From: Bedellia somnulentella
Lineage: Eukaryota; Arthropoda; Insecta; Lepidoptera; Bedelliidae
DNA: 64,000 nucleotides
Direction of reading: 5' to 3'
Assembly: GCA_963576735.1 (NCBI GenBank)
Contig: OY755186.1
Location: 13,069,970 to 13,133,969 of the forward strand
Made by a program: the position numbers and the translations under genes. Below are positions 10,415 through 21,559 of the stretch, piece after piece. How positions within the stretch are numbered: position 1 is the stretch's first letter; each line of letters starts with the position of its first letter. Under the pieces are notes generated by a model, which had not been told where the DNA came from, ran no database searches, and was given only the letters and a program-made list of their open reading frames with translations.

Positions 10415-10745
10415 GACGACGTGATAGCTAAATGCGTAGAACATCGGTTATCGTGCAAGCGACTAGTGTTCAAATCCCGGGTGGGGACTTCACCAATTTG
10501 TCTTTTCTAAAGACATATGTGTGGTTAATTTATCATGGTTGTTAACGGTGAGGGAAAACATCGTGAGGAAACCCACTTGGCTGAGTTATACTTATTCATG
10601 TGACAGAGTATTCGTACAAAACGGCGATAGACCTGCCCCCTATCACGTGAGTACACTGTCCATGCGTCCAAAACGTGGGTACTCTGAACACCAGGTGAAG
10701 AAGTCACTTGATGTTCAGAAGAATTAGTACCTTTATGTTATGTTT
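10415..10745 (+). mobile_element. SINE-B1 lacking its 3' hairpin
   Basis: Head (GACGTGATAGCTAAATGCG), B box GTTCAAATCCCGGG and body are present. The sequence then jumps from TTAGTACCT to TTATGTTATG, deleting about 35 bp that hold the CCCCTTCGGGG hairpin and the CGGCGTGAACG motif. Confidence 0.88.
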
Positions 10746-10861
10746 GTAATTTTTTTAACATTATATGATATTTTCTTAACTGGTGTTCGGAGTAACAACC
10801 TTTGTCTGGATAGTGCATTGAATTATACTAACTCAGCCTATCATTGCATTATAATACAAAC

Positions 10862-10997
10862 ATACATATACTCACGACTTTAAATCCCAAAAAAGGTAGT
10901 CAGAGCCTCAGAATTAGAAACTTCTCAGCCAAATATGGATGTTCATTGACATTGAGATGGTAAAATAAATTGTGGTTGATAATGGGTCTTCAGCCAA
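10862..10997 (-). mobile_element. SINE-A, partial
   Basis: On the minus strand, tail and 3' half (AAGTCGTGAGTATATGTATG), then degraded sequence through a GAAGACCCATT block. It abuts the next copy head to tail. Confidence 0.65.
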
Positions 10998-10999
10998 CA

Positions 11000-11246
11000 T
11001 ACATACATATACTCACGGCTATAAATCCCAGGAAGGGGTAGCCAGGGCTAAAGAATTAGAAATTCCTAAGCCACTTTTGGAAATTTTAGTGGAGAGAAGA
11101 TAGTAAAAATAAAGGTTGTTGGTGATGGGTCTCCAACCGCATCGCCCAAAAATCCCTTAATAGCCCCATACCATTAGTCGCCTCTTACGTACACCCACCG
11201 GAAGAAATGTAGTAATGCTATTCTAAACCCACACTACACGGCAGTA
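11000..11246 (-). mobile_element. SINE-A1, near full length
   Basis: The minus strand carries the head TGCCGTGTAGTGTGGG, the GGTTGGAGACCC block and the end CCTGGGATTTATAGCCGTGA with a TATGTATG tail. Confidence 0.87.
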
Positions 11247-11439
11247 TTGAGCCAAATCGCCCAAAAATATCTTAAAAGGACTCAAAAGCTTAAGTTTAAA
11301 AATACTATTCATGCAAATTTTGTAATTTTATATCTATGTTTAAGTGTCTTTTGCTTCAAATAACTACAAGAGGTTATTGTCATAAAAGTCTAAAAGAGCT
11401 CTTACTAAATAAATCTCATCAGTATTTTACAAACATTCC

Positions 11440-11625
11440 CATGCTATTAGTTCCTATTGGGGTAGGCAGAGACTATCGATCGCCACTTTATACAAACCTA
11501 TCAAACATCTCATATCAATCTAGACCACGGATGCCTGCATTTTTAAATTTTATTCTTTATTTGATCTAAATGTGTCTTTCGTCCCTACGAACTATCCCTT
11601 CTGACATTTCTATCCACATTAATCC
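11440..11625 (-). mobile_element. RTE-P LINE, diverged 3' fragment
   Basis: CTATTAGTTCCTATTGGGGT, then GGCAGAGACTATCGATCGCC, is the reverse complement of the RTE-P end. The coding part has decayed by indels. Confidence 0.7.
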
Positions 11626-11662
11626 TAGTATCAAGCATTATAGTCATTTAGCATGCACATTC

Positions 11663-11908
11663 TGCTGTGTAGTGTCGGCTTAGAATAGTACTACCCCATT
11701 TCTTCCGGTGGGTGTACGTTAAAGGCGACTAACGGTATTGGGGCTTTAAAGGGATTTTTGGGCGATGCGGTTGGAGACCCATCACCAAGAACCTTAATTT
11801 CACCATCTATTCCTCACGCACCTTCCAAAATTCGCTGAGGAATTTCTAATTCCTTAGCTCTGGCTACCCCTTTCTTGGGATTTATAGCCGTGAGTATATG
11901 TATGCATG
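11663..11908 (+). mobile_element. SINE-A1, complete, reference copy
   Basis: A 246-bp element from TGCTGTGTAGTGTCGGC to GAGTATATGTATGCATG. A perfect 15-bp target-site duplication TTAGCATGCACATTC lies at 11648-11662 and 11909-11923. This sets the family's true ends and shows LINE-dependent insertion. GGTTGGAGACC, one base from the pol III B-box consensus, is present; no convincing A box is seen. Confidence 0.93.
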
Positions 11909-12159
11909 TTAGCATGCACATTCGCAAAATCTATTTTCTTATGCAAATAATCGAAACGAGTTCATGCATGTTCTCGTTTTTAATAAAAGCACTGATCACT
12001 ATTTATACTGCTAATTCACTTAACTGCTGACATAAAACTGGAGTTCTTAATGTAATCTAATGTTACTGTCTATGTTAAGGTGAACGATTTTATTTGTTTG
12101 TTCTTAAATATTCTTTTAAAAGTTTAGATCTATTTGCCACATACGTTCAATAATGAAAA

Positions 12160-12291
12160 TATACATACATATACTCACGCCGTTGATTCCCATTGGGGTA
12201 GGCAGAGACTATCGATCGCCACTTCGTACGATCCTGGCAAACCTCTCCTGCTTCGTCTACATCCATCAATCTTTTCATACATGCTCTTTTA
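12160..12291 (-). mobile_element. RTE-P LINE, 132-bp 5'-truncated insertion
   Basis: Holds only the last roughly 35 codons, stop and tail of RTE-P. A perfect 14-bp target-site duplication TTCAATAATGAAAA lies at 12146-12159 and 12292-12305, so this is a genuine short LINE insertion. Confidence 0.9.
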
Positions 12292-12459
12292 TTCAATAAT
12301 GAAAAAGAGTGTAGAAACGTGAAAATGTAATAATGACTACACTAACTATTATCAGAACTAGATTTAATATGATCCCCAAAAGGGTTAGCCATAGTATGTA
12401 GTCAACACGTCTATATATATAAGTCAAATGGCTAAGTATTTTAAAAGTTTAGAAGAAAA

Positions 12460-12719
12460 CATACATACATACATACTTATACTCACGGCTATAAATCCGT
12501 AGAAGGGGTAGCCAGAGCTAAGTAACTAGAAGTTCCTCAGCCACTTTTGGAAAGTTGAGTGGGGAAAAGATGGCAATATAAAGGATGTTGGTGATGGGTC
12601 TCCAACCGCATCGCCCAATAATCCCTTAAAAGCCCCAATACCGTTAGTCGCCTTTTACGAACACCCACCGGCAGAAATGGGGTAGTGTTATTCTAAGCCG
12701 ACACTACACAGCAATATTC
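12460..12719 (-). mobile_element. SINE-A1, complete
   Basis: Minus-strand copy running from GCTGTGTAGTGTCGGC to a long TATG tail. A 12-bp duplication TTTAGAAGAAAA lies at 12448-12459 and 12720-12731. Confidence 0.92.
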
Positions 12720-12915
12720 TTTAGAAGAAAAATAAATGAGAAATAAAGCACCTAATGATTTTTGTCTCTAACTAAACAAAGGTATCAACAATTTAGAAAG
12801 CCTTACGGAAAAGGTAATGAAATGCTAATATGATCTAACTCTATCTCTTGTACTGAATACCAACTAATATTTGGTATTTTGACTGATTAAGTTAAGAAAA
12901 ATTCAAATTGGCTAA

Positions 12916-13053
12916 CGACCGACTTCTGAATTGAGTATTCCAGCTGCGAACAACTTAAGTATCGTTCTGTCGCATTGAAATCTTAACAACTGAATGAGAC
13001 AAAACGATACTTAAGTCGTTCTCAGCTTGAATACTCAATTCAGAAATCGGGCG
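12916..13053. mobile_element. 138-bp palindromic MITE, copy 2 (inverted)
   Basis: Same length as 7483-7620 and in the opposite orientation; arms CGACCGACTTCTGAATTGAG and CTCAATTCAGAAATCGGGCG. A 3-bp TAA duplication lies at 12913-12915 and 13054-13056. That both copies have a TWA duplication and exactly 138 bp makes the boundaries firm. Confidence 0.82.
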
Positions 13054-13056
13054 TAA

Positions 13057-13506
13057 AACATTTTTGTAAGAATGCTCCAAACTTTCTGCGATATAGAGCG
13101 TTTTAATGTTTTATTCAAGTGTTATCGTAAGTGTCAAGTAATAAATGGTATCGTTTATTTTGGGTTATGAGAATGATATTAATATTAGAGCATTTATGAG
13201 CGACGAAACCGTTTTTATCGAGTATCTTTTTACCTCTTAAAAGACAGAATACGCAGATATAAGCAATTAAAATTAATGAAATAGTTGTATCCATCCCCTT
13301 AAGTGGCACTGACCGATATTATCTAAGACCCAGTTTTATTACGAATGTAGTCATTACCAGGCGGAATGCATCGTATGTGTGCATTAAGAAAAATAATGTA
13401 TACCTAGGTTGTTATGCTCATACTCAGCATCTCTGTTAAGACATTTTAAATTTACGTTTTTGTTGCATTTCGGGCTGAATCCCAACTATCACAAATTATA
13501 TATACT
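13057..13506. other. No recognisable feature
   Basis: Unique-looking AT-rich sequence. The minus frame at 13115-13309 has no recognisable content. Confidence 0.4.
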
Positions 13507-13507
13507 C

Positions 13508-13755
13508 ATATATACATATATATACTGACGGATATAAATCCCTAAAAGGGGTAGCCAGAGCTGTGGAATTTGAAATTCCTCAGCCACTTTTGGAAAGTTG
13601 CATGGGGAAGAGATGGTAAAATAAAGGTTGTTGGTCATGGGTCTCCAACCGCATCGCCCAAAAATCCCTTAATAGCCCCAATACCGTTAGTCGCCTCTTA
13701 CGTACACCCATCGGAAGAAATGGGGTAGTGCTATTCTAAGCCGACACTACTCAGC
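13508..13755 (-). mobile_element. SINE-A1, near full length
   Basis: Head GCTGAGTAGTGTCGGC on the minus strand, GGTTGGAGACCC block, ending TATATCCGTCAGTATATATA. The tail has drifted to TATA repeats. Confidence 0.87.
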
Positions 13756-13756
13756 T

Positions 13757-13899
13757 ATGTATACTCACGGATATGAATCCCAAAAAAAAGTATTCAGAGC
13801 TTCAGTTAGAAATTTCATAAGCCACTTGTGGAAGAGGAGTTGGAAATTATTATAAAAAGAGGTTGTTAGTAGTGGGTCTCTAAACACATCGCCCAACTT
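13757..13899 (-). mobile_element. SINE-A, 3' fragment abutting another copy
   Basis: On the minus strand GGGCGATGTGTTTAGAGACC through TATCCGTGAGTATACATA. Its tail touches the head of 13508-13755, giving a head-to-tail pair. Confidence 0.65.
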
Positions 13900-14165
13900 T
13901 CACATTAAGATTTAAGTTTTTAGTAGATAAAAGTTTTTGGTCGGGGCTGAAAATCTAAGCTATCTGTTTGCTGCGGATAGAGCTCTGAACCTTTTTGTCT
14001 TATATAAATTTTCATTGCCATTATTTCATGTAATGTGTTTAAGAATACATTTGAGACCTACAGCTTGAGTAAGTCGTGCTCTTGGGGCGATCAAAATAAG
14101 GCGAGTTTTTATTAAAGGCCTTATCCGGACTATAATTCACCACTTATCATGTGACAGTGGATACA

Positions 14166-14802
14166 TGACATGACATGACATATACTCACGCCATTAGTTC
14201 CCATTGGGGTAGGCAGAGACTATTGATCGCCACCTCGCACGATCCTGACAAACCTCTTTAGCTTCGTTTACATCCATCAATCTTTTCATACATGCTCTTT
14301 TATTCTTCATACTTCGGACGCCAGCCTTTTTGAGCACACTCTCAATTTGGTCCAAGTGTGTTCTCCGTGGTCGACCTCTACTAACATTACCATCCACACT
14401 AGCTCTATAGATCCCTTTTACCAATTTTCTATCATCCATCCTCTCTATGTGCCCAAACCATCTCAACATTCCTTTTTCTATCTTTCTTACAATATCATCT
14501 TTCACACCACACTTTTCACGAATAACACTATTTCTCACTCGGTCACATAATCTAACATTACATTTTTTTCTGAGGGACCTCATCTCTACTGCATTCACTC
14601 TGCTCTCATGCTTCTTCTGCCACACCCAACATTCGCTTCCATACATAAGCGTAGGAACAAGAACAGCATCATGCACAGCCATTCGGGCCTTTTCAGACAC
14701 CGATTGACAGGTCATTAGGCTGTTCATTGCTCCATTTACCGCATTACCCTTTTTCACTCTTCTTTCAATATCTTCATCGCATTTTCCATCCCTTGTAAAC
14801 AA
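14166..14802 (-). pseudogene. RTE-P LINE, longest copy: reverse-transcriptase C-terminal region
   Basis: A 202-codon frame open from 14802 to the stop at 14194 on the minus strand. It is the part of an RTE-clade LINE polyprotein downstream of the reverse-transcriptase palm: LFTRDGK at the start, then AVLVPTLMYGSECWVW (the thumb-region LLYGSE-type motif common to RTE elements), MLRWFGHIERMDD and SRGRPRRTHLDQI, ending SAYPNGN. The endonuclease and the YADD catalytic box are missing by 5' truncation; the frame opens with a TTG, not a real start. A 7-bp GGATACA at 14159-14165 and 14803-14809 may be the target duplication. The stop is about 20 bp from the TGAC/TATG-like tail. No stops or frameshifts in 202 codons suggest recent insertion. 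Confidence 0.88.
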
Positions 14803-14835
14803 GGATACACAGTCACATAACTAGTGATATTTTGA

Positions 14836-15083
14836 TATACATACACACCTATACTTATGGCCATAAATCCCAAAAAGGGGTAGCCAGATCTTCAGAGCTG
14901 GAAACTTCTCAGCCACATTAGGAAGTTGATAGGGGATAAGATGGTAGAAATAAAGTATCGCTGGTGATGGGTTTCCATCCGCATCGCTTAAAAACCACCT
15001 AACAAGTCTCATACTCTTAGTCGACTCATACGACATCCGTGGGTAGAAAGGGGTATTGATATTCTAAGCTGGCACAACACACT
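14836..15083 (-). mobile_element. SINE-A2, near full length
   Basis: On the minus strand: GTGTTGTGCCAGCTTAGAAT, CACGGATGTCGTATGAG, CTTATCCCCTATCAACTTCC, GGGATTTATGGCCATAAGTA, then TGTATG. These are A2 diagnostics. Confidence 0.85.
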
Positions 15084-15177
15084 TTTATGTAGTATTATTT
15101 ATGTTTTTGTTTATCAATAGATAAATAGCGGCAATAGGTGGTTAGTCTCGTGAATGAACGCAAAATTTCGTGATCCA

Positions 15178-15232
15178 ACGTTCTGAAGAGTTTGTTCCTC
15201 TAGTACCCCTTCGTGGATATATGGTATAAACG
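15178..15232 (+). mobile_element. SINE-B 3'-end scrap
   Basis: ACGTTCTGAAGAGTTTGTTC, CTCTAGTACCCCTTCGTGGA and TATATGGTATAAACG align with the SINE-B 3' module. Confidence 0.5.
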
Positions 15233-18207
15233 ATAAACTTCACCGACAATATCATCATTCACTCATATCTCAGTCTATCACAATGATATTGCGCAGTGAA
15301 TCAGCCGTCATAACTCAGTCCACCTACGTGGTGTAACAGTCGCCAAGTCACCACATTGTCTAATGATGTAGGCATAGTTTATGGCCGCGTTTGCATTAAT
15401 CACTAGTTGTGAGAAAATAGGAATGTGCGTGTAAGTCATACATACATTCATAGGCTTGGGTACAGCAATAGCAAGTGATATCAAGAAGTGAAACAGAAAC
15501 ACAGAAGGCTTTTGGTTTTTTTGATTCACAATTTGGTTACATTATTTCAAACAAGTGTTGGTTTATCTGTTTGGAAAATCGTTATAAGTAAAGAAAATTT
15601 AAAGCACCAAGTAGTATTAATTTAAATTTGTAAAAGACGGGATCGTATGGAGTTTCTTGTTGCTTTATCTCATTTAAAATACTTCCGAAGCAACGGTCAA
15701 TTCAAAGTAGTTTAAAAATTTGAATTTAAAAAAACAAAACATCATGATAGTTTAAGTTTAGGAAAGTTGCCATTATTTTAGTTTTGGGCAAGTTTCGTGA
15801 TATTTTTATTAGGGATGTATATAAGTATTATTAAATTCAAACAATCATTTAAAAATAACATCATTCCGAATTTGAACAACAAAAGAAAGGATTTTTTAAC
15901 ATACTAAAACGGAGGAGGTTATAAATGCGATGCTTATACCTTTACTCTGGTAAAGTTTACATAGTAGCTCTACATGATGCAGAACTACTGTTTTCCTGAC
16001 CTAAATATAACACACTATCACTATAATAACGCACTGCATAATCATAGAGCTTGCACCAATTAAATACATGTACACAAGATTTATACGCGACGTTGACACA
16101 TTCTAATTACACATAAACATCGATTCTAAATCACAACTGAACATAATCGATTATAATCGATTTTACCTCCCCAAGGATGCTCCGTTTGCATATGTTTAAG
16201 GAATAGGACTATTAGCCGAGCAATTTCCTAAAAACTCGATTCCGAATGACATATTGATGTATTGAATATTTTAGTCATGTTAGACTGCTATGAGGGAATA
16301 TGTCATCGGTGAGCTCAGGGCTACAATTATGAGTTTGTGTCTGCCTTGTGAGTTGTAATTTATGGGAGCTGATCGTCTGCCCCAAGCATATTTTATGAAG
16401 TTCGTGCTAACCAGCTTACTGGGTAAATACTGTTATGGATAATGTAATTGGTTGCCAATGAATAGGTTGATTCCCTCAGTGCAAGGCCGCGAGGTAAGTG
16501 TGTGTTTTGTGGTTTACCTACTTGTTTAATCGCTGTAATGTCTGCTAGTTTTTAGCGAGTTAACCTGAATTTGAATATTGCTTTGGATATAAAAACCCTG
16601 ATTTATTTTGCATTTATTTTATATCAGACTTATTTACATATTACAAGAGTTTTGGCTTTTTTATTTTGTATGAGGAAGAATTATCTATTATCACGATTAT
16701 AAAAAAGGAAGTGCTCTAAGAAAATCAAATCAACCATCAAAAATTGCCCCGAGTTTCAACTAAGTACATTATATACCCAGGGGCAAAAACGGCAAGCACA
16801 CATACCCCAGTGAATATATAATGTAGCATGTCCTACGAGAACTATTAGTTTCATAACAATTTATTAAACGTCACACACTTCACTTCAATTATATTGATGG
16901 CACCTTTAATTTACGGACTGGCCACATGAGTGTTCAGCCTTACTCTAATGCGATCCATTCAATATCGAATCATATTTTGTCTTGCAGTAAAATAAATGTA
17001 TGTGTTAAAAAGAAAATAATGTAAATCAGAACTCTAAAGTTTTCTGGAATTTCGGAGTTTAGTATTACAGTTGTGAGTAGCCGTAACTGGTATCAAAATA
17101 TTTAGGCAATCTTATTAAAAACAACAATGACAGTTCTTAATCGGTCAAACGGAATCTTTATTAAGCAGCGTACCATAAATTGTAATTGTAATTGTAATTG
17201 CGATACTTATGTAAAATTTTCTTTATAATTGTAATATTGATATTCAATATAACAACATAACATTAACAAGCTTTAAGCGTCTTTTGTGATAATAAAAGAT
17301 GACAAATAGAATAATCAAAAATATTTTATGGGAATGAATGAGAAGCTGCTGTATCCGCGTTGCGATATTATCGATAAATCGATGCAGGAATCGATGCAAG
17401 TATCGATGCAATTACCGGTTGAATCGGCACTGATTTATACGATAATGACAGGACAGCACTAGATCCATTCTCATAGGCCAGTTATTCATGCGGAGTACAG
17501 AAGTCATGTGTAACACTAATTATTGACTACCGCAAGTAATACTTCAAAATATTTTCTAGTACGTTGGATGGGTGATTCTAAAATGAATACCCAATCTGGT
17601 GATGTAAACTGGTTTATAATATGGTTTTAAATTCATAAGGAATAATTATTATGCTGAAGAGTTAAGTTCATATTAACGTTCAATAACATGTAACTGTATT
17701 AAGATAGTGTAAGAATCTTTACTAACGCCTTCTTTTCTTTTTTTATCTCACCAAGCTTCCTTGAAAAATTCCGTTGAGATTTATCAATTTCATGTAGCAC
17801 AATTAATTATTCAAAAAAAAATGTGATGGTGTCATATACCATGTAAACACATTAACAAAATAGTGACCGAAATCAGTCCAAAGTTAAAAGTTCCAGAACG
17901 CCCCACCGTATAATTTGCCCAGCTCAGGCGGCTTGTAATGAGCAGGCGCGTGGTTTATGTCCTCGCTAGGACCAACATTATGTACAATCATGGTGTCATG
18001 TGGTGCACGAACACGCATGCGTAATACCGCATATTATACCACTATATGCTAATCATTTATTGCGTAGTTCCGTTTCGTGCGAACTGAATAGGCGACTATG
18101 AAATGAGGCGATTTGTACGCACGGTTAGGAATTTTTGATGACTAAGATTGGTTAACTGATTTTAATTTAAAGTACCTAAATAAAAACACCGATCTGAATT
18201 AAATATC
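15233..18207. other. Three kilobases with almost no recognised repeat
   Basis: The longest stretch free of SINE-A and SINE-B. Reading frames are short. A GTAATT microsatellite lies at 17176-17199 and an ATCGAT-rich cluster at 17366-17416. The sequence is AT-rich without obvious exons; it could be intronic or intergenic. Confidence 0.45.
17366..17416. repeat. ATCGAT-rich short tandem cluster
   Basis: Contains TTATCGATAAATCGATGC and further ATCGATGCA units with 2-4 base spacers, four ATCGAT sites in 45 bp. TATCGATA is the known DRE motif of insect core promoters, but no gene start is visible here. Confidence 0.5.
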
Positions 18208-18332
18208 ATACTCACTTCTTTCATCTTTTGGAAGTAAGTGGAGAAAAGATGAAACAAAGGATGGTTCGTGACGGGAAAAAATAATATACGGTCGAATTGA
18301 GAACACTCCTTTTTTGAAGTCGGTTAAAAAGT
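18208..18332. mobile_element. SINE-A scrap plus LINE-like 3' phrase
   Basis: 18208-18278 resembles an eroded minus-strand SINE-A (TCATCTTTTGGAAGTAAGTG, GGAGAAAAGATG). 18285-18332 (GAATTGAGAACACTCC, GAAGTCGGTTAAAAAG) resembles a phrase I recall as common at 3' ends of lepidopteran retroelements; that match is from memory. Confidence 0.4.
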
Positions 18333-19501
18333 AAGAGGTAGTCGCTGGAAATATCAACAGGATATTAATATATTAATACTTTCTAATTGATCATTAATTG
18401 TGGACATTACTAAAGGGCACATTTTTAAGTTATTTCAGCATCTGCGGTGCGGAAAACTTGGCTGTTTTTTTTTGGTCAGTGTAGAGGGATGTTATTTTCA
18501 GTTAAGCGCTAAAGCTTCCTTATATATATTTTTTCTAAGTGAGGAATTGTCAATTATTATGCTGATTTAGATTTGTAACCATACGTAATCGGCCTTTGTT
18601 ATGAGTTAAAGCATTGTGTTTAAAGTCAATGTATCTTCCACTGAGAAATTGTGTAAATATATTGGAACTAACCTTTTTAATCGTGGATTTCCGATTTTAC
18701 CTATCATTCATTATTCAACACTTGACTTGTAATTCTGATTTATACATAAATAAGTTATTTAAGATCAAAAATTATTAAAAGAAATTAAATAACCATTATA
18801 TTACTGAAATACCGATCTTTTAAAGCACGCATTCGCGCTACTTTCTCACATCGATCGTGTGAAATGGGCCGTTGTGATCCACCGTTTGATTTCAAATGTA
18901 TTTCACCGAGCTATAAAACTTATTTATTTTAATGGAGACTGGGAAAAAATTGCGTGGTTGTATGTATATACAAGTTTTGCATCAAGCTCTTTAACTCCGG
19001 AGGGATGGCAAAGGTACAAGTTCTAAAACCTATCACGTGGCGTTCGTTACTTGGTATAAAAGATACATTAAGAAAATTTTGTATCATATTTATTATAAAA
19101 AATTGCTTTGAGACAAAACAAGTGGGCAATGTTCGTTACAAAATAAATATTTGTTTTTGTTTTCTTTTGTACGTTTAAAATAAATTGATTGGTGAATATC
19201 TGTAATTAACTTTGATATGATCTATACTTTTCCATATTGTTATGAGTATTCTGCAGAAGATCTTCCAAATAAAATAAATTATCTAGAATTGTTTATTCCT
19301 GACTTATTCCCGATGAGACTTTTTTCACACATGATTTTAGCCCATAGTTGCTTTTCATTTCATTTTTGTTCCCCTCCTTTTGAAAACCTATAATTAAACG
19401 TATTTAAGCAGATTTTTATAAACAATGTAATGAATGATATAAAGTTTTAAGTTAGAATTTATTTTCATTTTCAAAATATTGTTTAATTGTTTTCTTGTAA
19501 T
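18333..19501. other. No recognised gene
   Basis: 18990-19045 (CCGGAGGGATGGCAAAGGTA) may be an old minus-strand SINE-B end. The frames at 18929-19178 overlap on both strands and look incidental. Confidence 0.4.
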
Positions 19502-19511
19502 GGGTTTTTAA

Positions 19512-19764
19512 CATTACATTACATACATATACTCACGGCTATAAATCCCTAGAAGGGGTAGCCAGAGCTAAGGAATTGGAAACTCCTCAGCCACTTTTGG
19601 AAGTTGAGTGGGGAAAAGATGGTAAAATAAAGGTTGTTGGTGATGGGTCTCCAACCGCATCGCCCAAAAATCCCTTAAAATAGCCCCAATACCGTTAGTA
19701 GCCTCTTACGTACACCCACCGGAAGAAATGGGGTAGTGCTATTCTAAACCGACACTACACAGCA
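19512..19764 (-). mobile_element. SINE-A1, complete
   Basis: Minus-strand copy very close to consensus, from GCTGTGTAGTGTCGG to a TATGTATG TAATG tail. A 10-bp duplication GGGTTTTTAA lies at 19502-19511 and 19765-19774. Confidence 0.92.
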
Positions 19765-19774
19765 GGGTTTTTAA

Positions 19775-20735
19775 GACCAAAGCTTTTTATAGTCTAGCTA
19801 GGTAAAACTAGACAATAAAAATATACTGACACAAAATCTATTTAAAAGATCGTCGGTTTGCCCTATTTCGAAAAAAAAATAAATAAAGGGGTGAGTATTA
19901 GGTAGGTCTTCAATATATGTCCTATGATAATAGACGATAAATATACCCCCAAAAATTTTCCTCTCATATTTTCTCATCAATATTTCCGTCTAATCAGATT
20001 CAGGTCCAAATGAAGATCGTGAGGCATGACGAGCGTGAAGCAGCCCGAGATAATGCGCAAATACCTTTGATTTCATAACGTTTCATTACTACCGTTTCTC
20101 AGGATATTTGAACGGCCATCTTACAGTAGCAGCTTATTATGCTGTCTGTGGTATACTTGTTGTGTTTGTTCCGGAAATTTTGCAGCTACTATGGGCTGTT
20201 CTGTATATAAAATATTATAGCACATTTGCTTGTACTAATAGAAAGAAAGAGTAGATAAATTATTCGCCATTGCAGGGTCAAGGAAAACCAAAAAATACAA
20301 CAATGACTCCAAAATACGTAGGCACTTGCTGCATACGAACATATTCATCAATAAAGTGATTTTGTGGTGTTTCAGTGACAAAAGATACATATTTTATGTA
20401 CTCTTGGCCAGTTTAACTTAAGAAATAAATATATAATAAAAAATTAGAGACGGAAGAGAAAGAGAAGTCACAATTTACAAATCCAAGTGTAATGTATGTA
20501 TATTTTTGTGTTGGTATTAAGCTCATAGACACTGAGCATGCCGGGCCGCCAAGAATGCTCGGCGACACAAACCTGAGGCTCATATGAAAAGAAACATGTC
20601 TATGTCTGAAAACCGACAAGGGGTTACCGATACTGTGAATTGAGCTTAATGTTGCAACTAATATATAATATATAAATTTTTACTAATTTGTGAATATTGG
20701 ATTGAATCAGGCGTTACTTTGCGGAAATCCATAGC
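19775..20735. other. No recognised gene
   Basis: AT-rich, with a local GC-rich patch (GCATGCCGGGCCGCCAAGAA near 20536). No family match. Confidence 0.4.
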
Positions 20736-20841
20736 AATACTAATATTAATAAATTTCTTCGCTTAATTCCGCTAAATAACAATAAATAAAATATTCCGCT
20801 AAATAATTTATTAAGCGAAGAAATTTATTAATATTAGTATT
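20736..20841. repeat. Perfect 31-bp inverted repeat
   Basis: Arms 20736-20766 and 20811-20841 are exact reverse complements (ending TTCTTCGCTTAA / TTAAGCGAAGAA). The 44-bp spacer includes a second direct copy of ATTCCGCTAAATAA. No target duplication was recognised. Confidence 0.75.
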
Positions 20842-21419
20842 AATTTGTGAATTTCAAGAATAATAAAGTAGTGCTTATCTGAACTAAAGTTGACTGATAT
20901 TTTCTAAGATTTTCACGATTGCACATTATAATTGAAACAACTATTGATTTTCGGATATTTTAATAATTTATTTGACTCAAGAAGGAAATGGCTAAGGAGA
21001 TAAAGAGTTAATAAAAAATATATACCGTTCAAACTCTCTACATCCAGTAGGTATTTATCACGTATAGTGTGGTACATTCCACACACGTCCACAATATGTA
21101 ATTTGATAAATACTTGTGCCAGCTAATGATAATGTGTAGGTAACCCAGTTAGAGGCGGGGTTTTCTAGTGACATGAGATTATATGGTTATCCAGTGGTTT
21201 TTAGCAGGTGGAAAGCGGTTGTGCTTGTTAGTTAAGTACAAGAAGGTGTATGGAGTATGCAATTAGATTGAAAAACTCGTACACTTGAATAAAGAATAAA
21301 TAATATAAGAATAAGAAGAAATAATAATCCCCACATGAAGTTTTTATGAACAAAAACATTCAAATCGTACACTTAAAGTTCCGTAGTTTTTCATTTTAAA
21401 ATAAATCGATGATAAAGGT
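20842..21419. other. Unique sequence with one X-segment scrap
   Basis: 21326-21370 (AATCCCCACATGAAG, ATGAACAAAAACATTCAAAT) matches the X segment of the tRNA-like elements at 56460-56510 and 61430-61470. The rest is featureless. Confidence 0.5.
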
Positions 21420-21550
21420 ATAAAGATTGTTGGTTGATGTGGCGGAGACACATGCCACTAAAATTCTTTCAATTTGCAAAAGTGGCTGTTGAGTTTTTTG
21501 TTTTAAAGCTGCGGCTACCTTTTTGGGATTTTCAGGCATTTATATGAGTA
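21420..21550 (+). mobile_element. SINE-A, decayed 3' half
   Basis: Keeps GGAGACACATGCCAC, AATTTGCAAAAGTGGCTG, GCGGCTACCTTTTTGGGATT and TTATATGAGTATGTGG in family order. Confidence 0.6.
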
Positions 21551-21559
21551 TGTGGAAGA

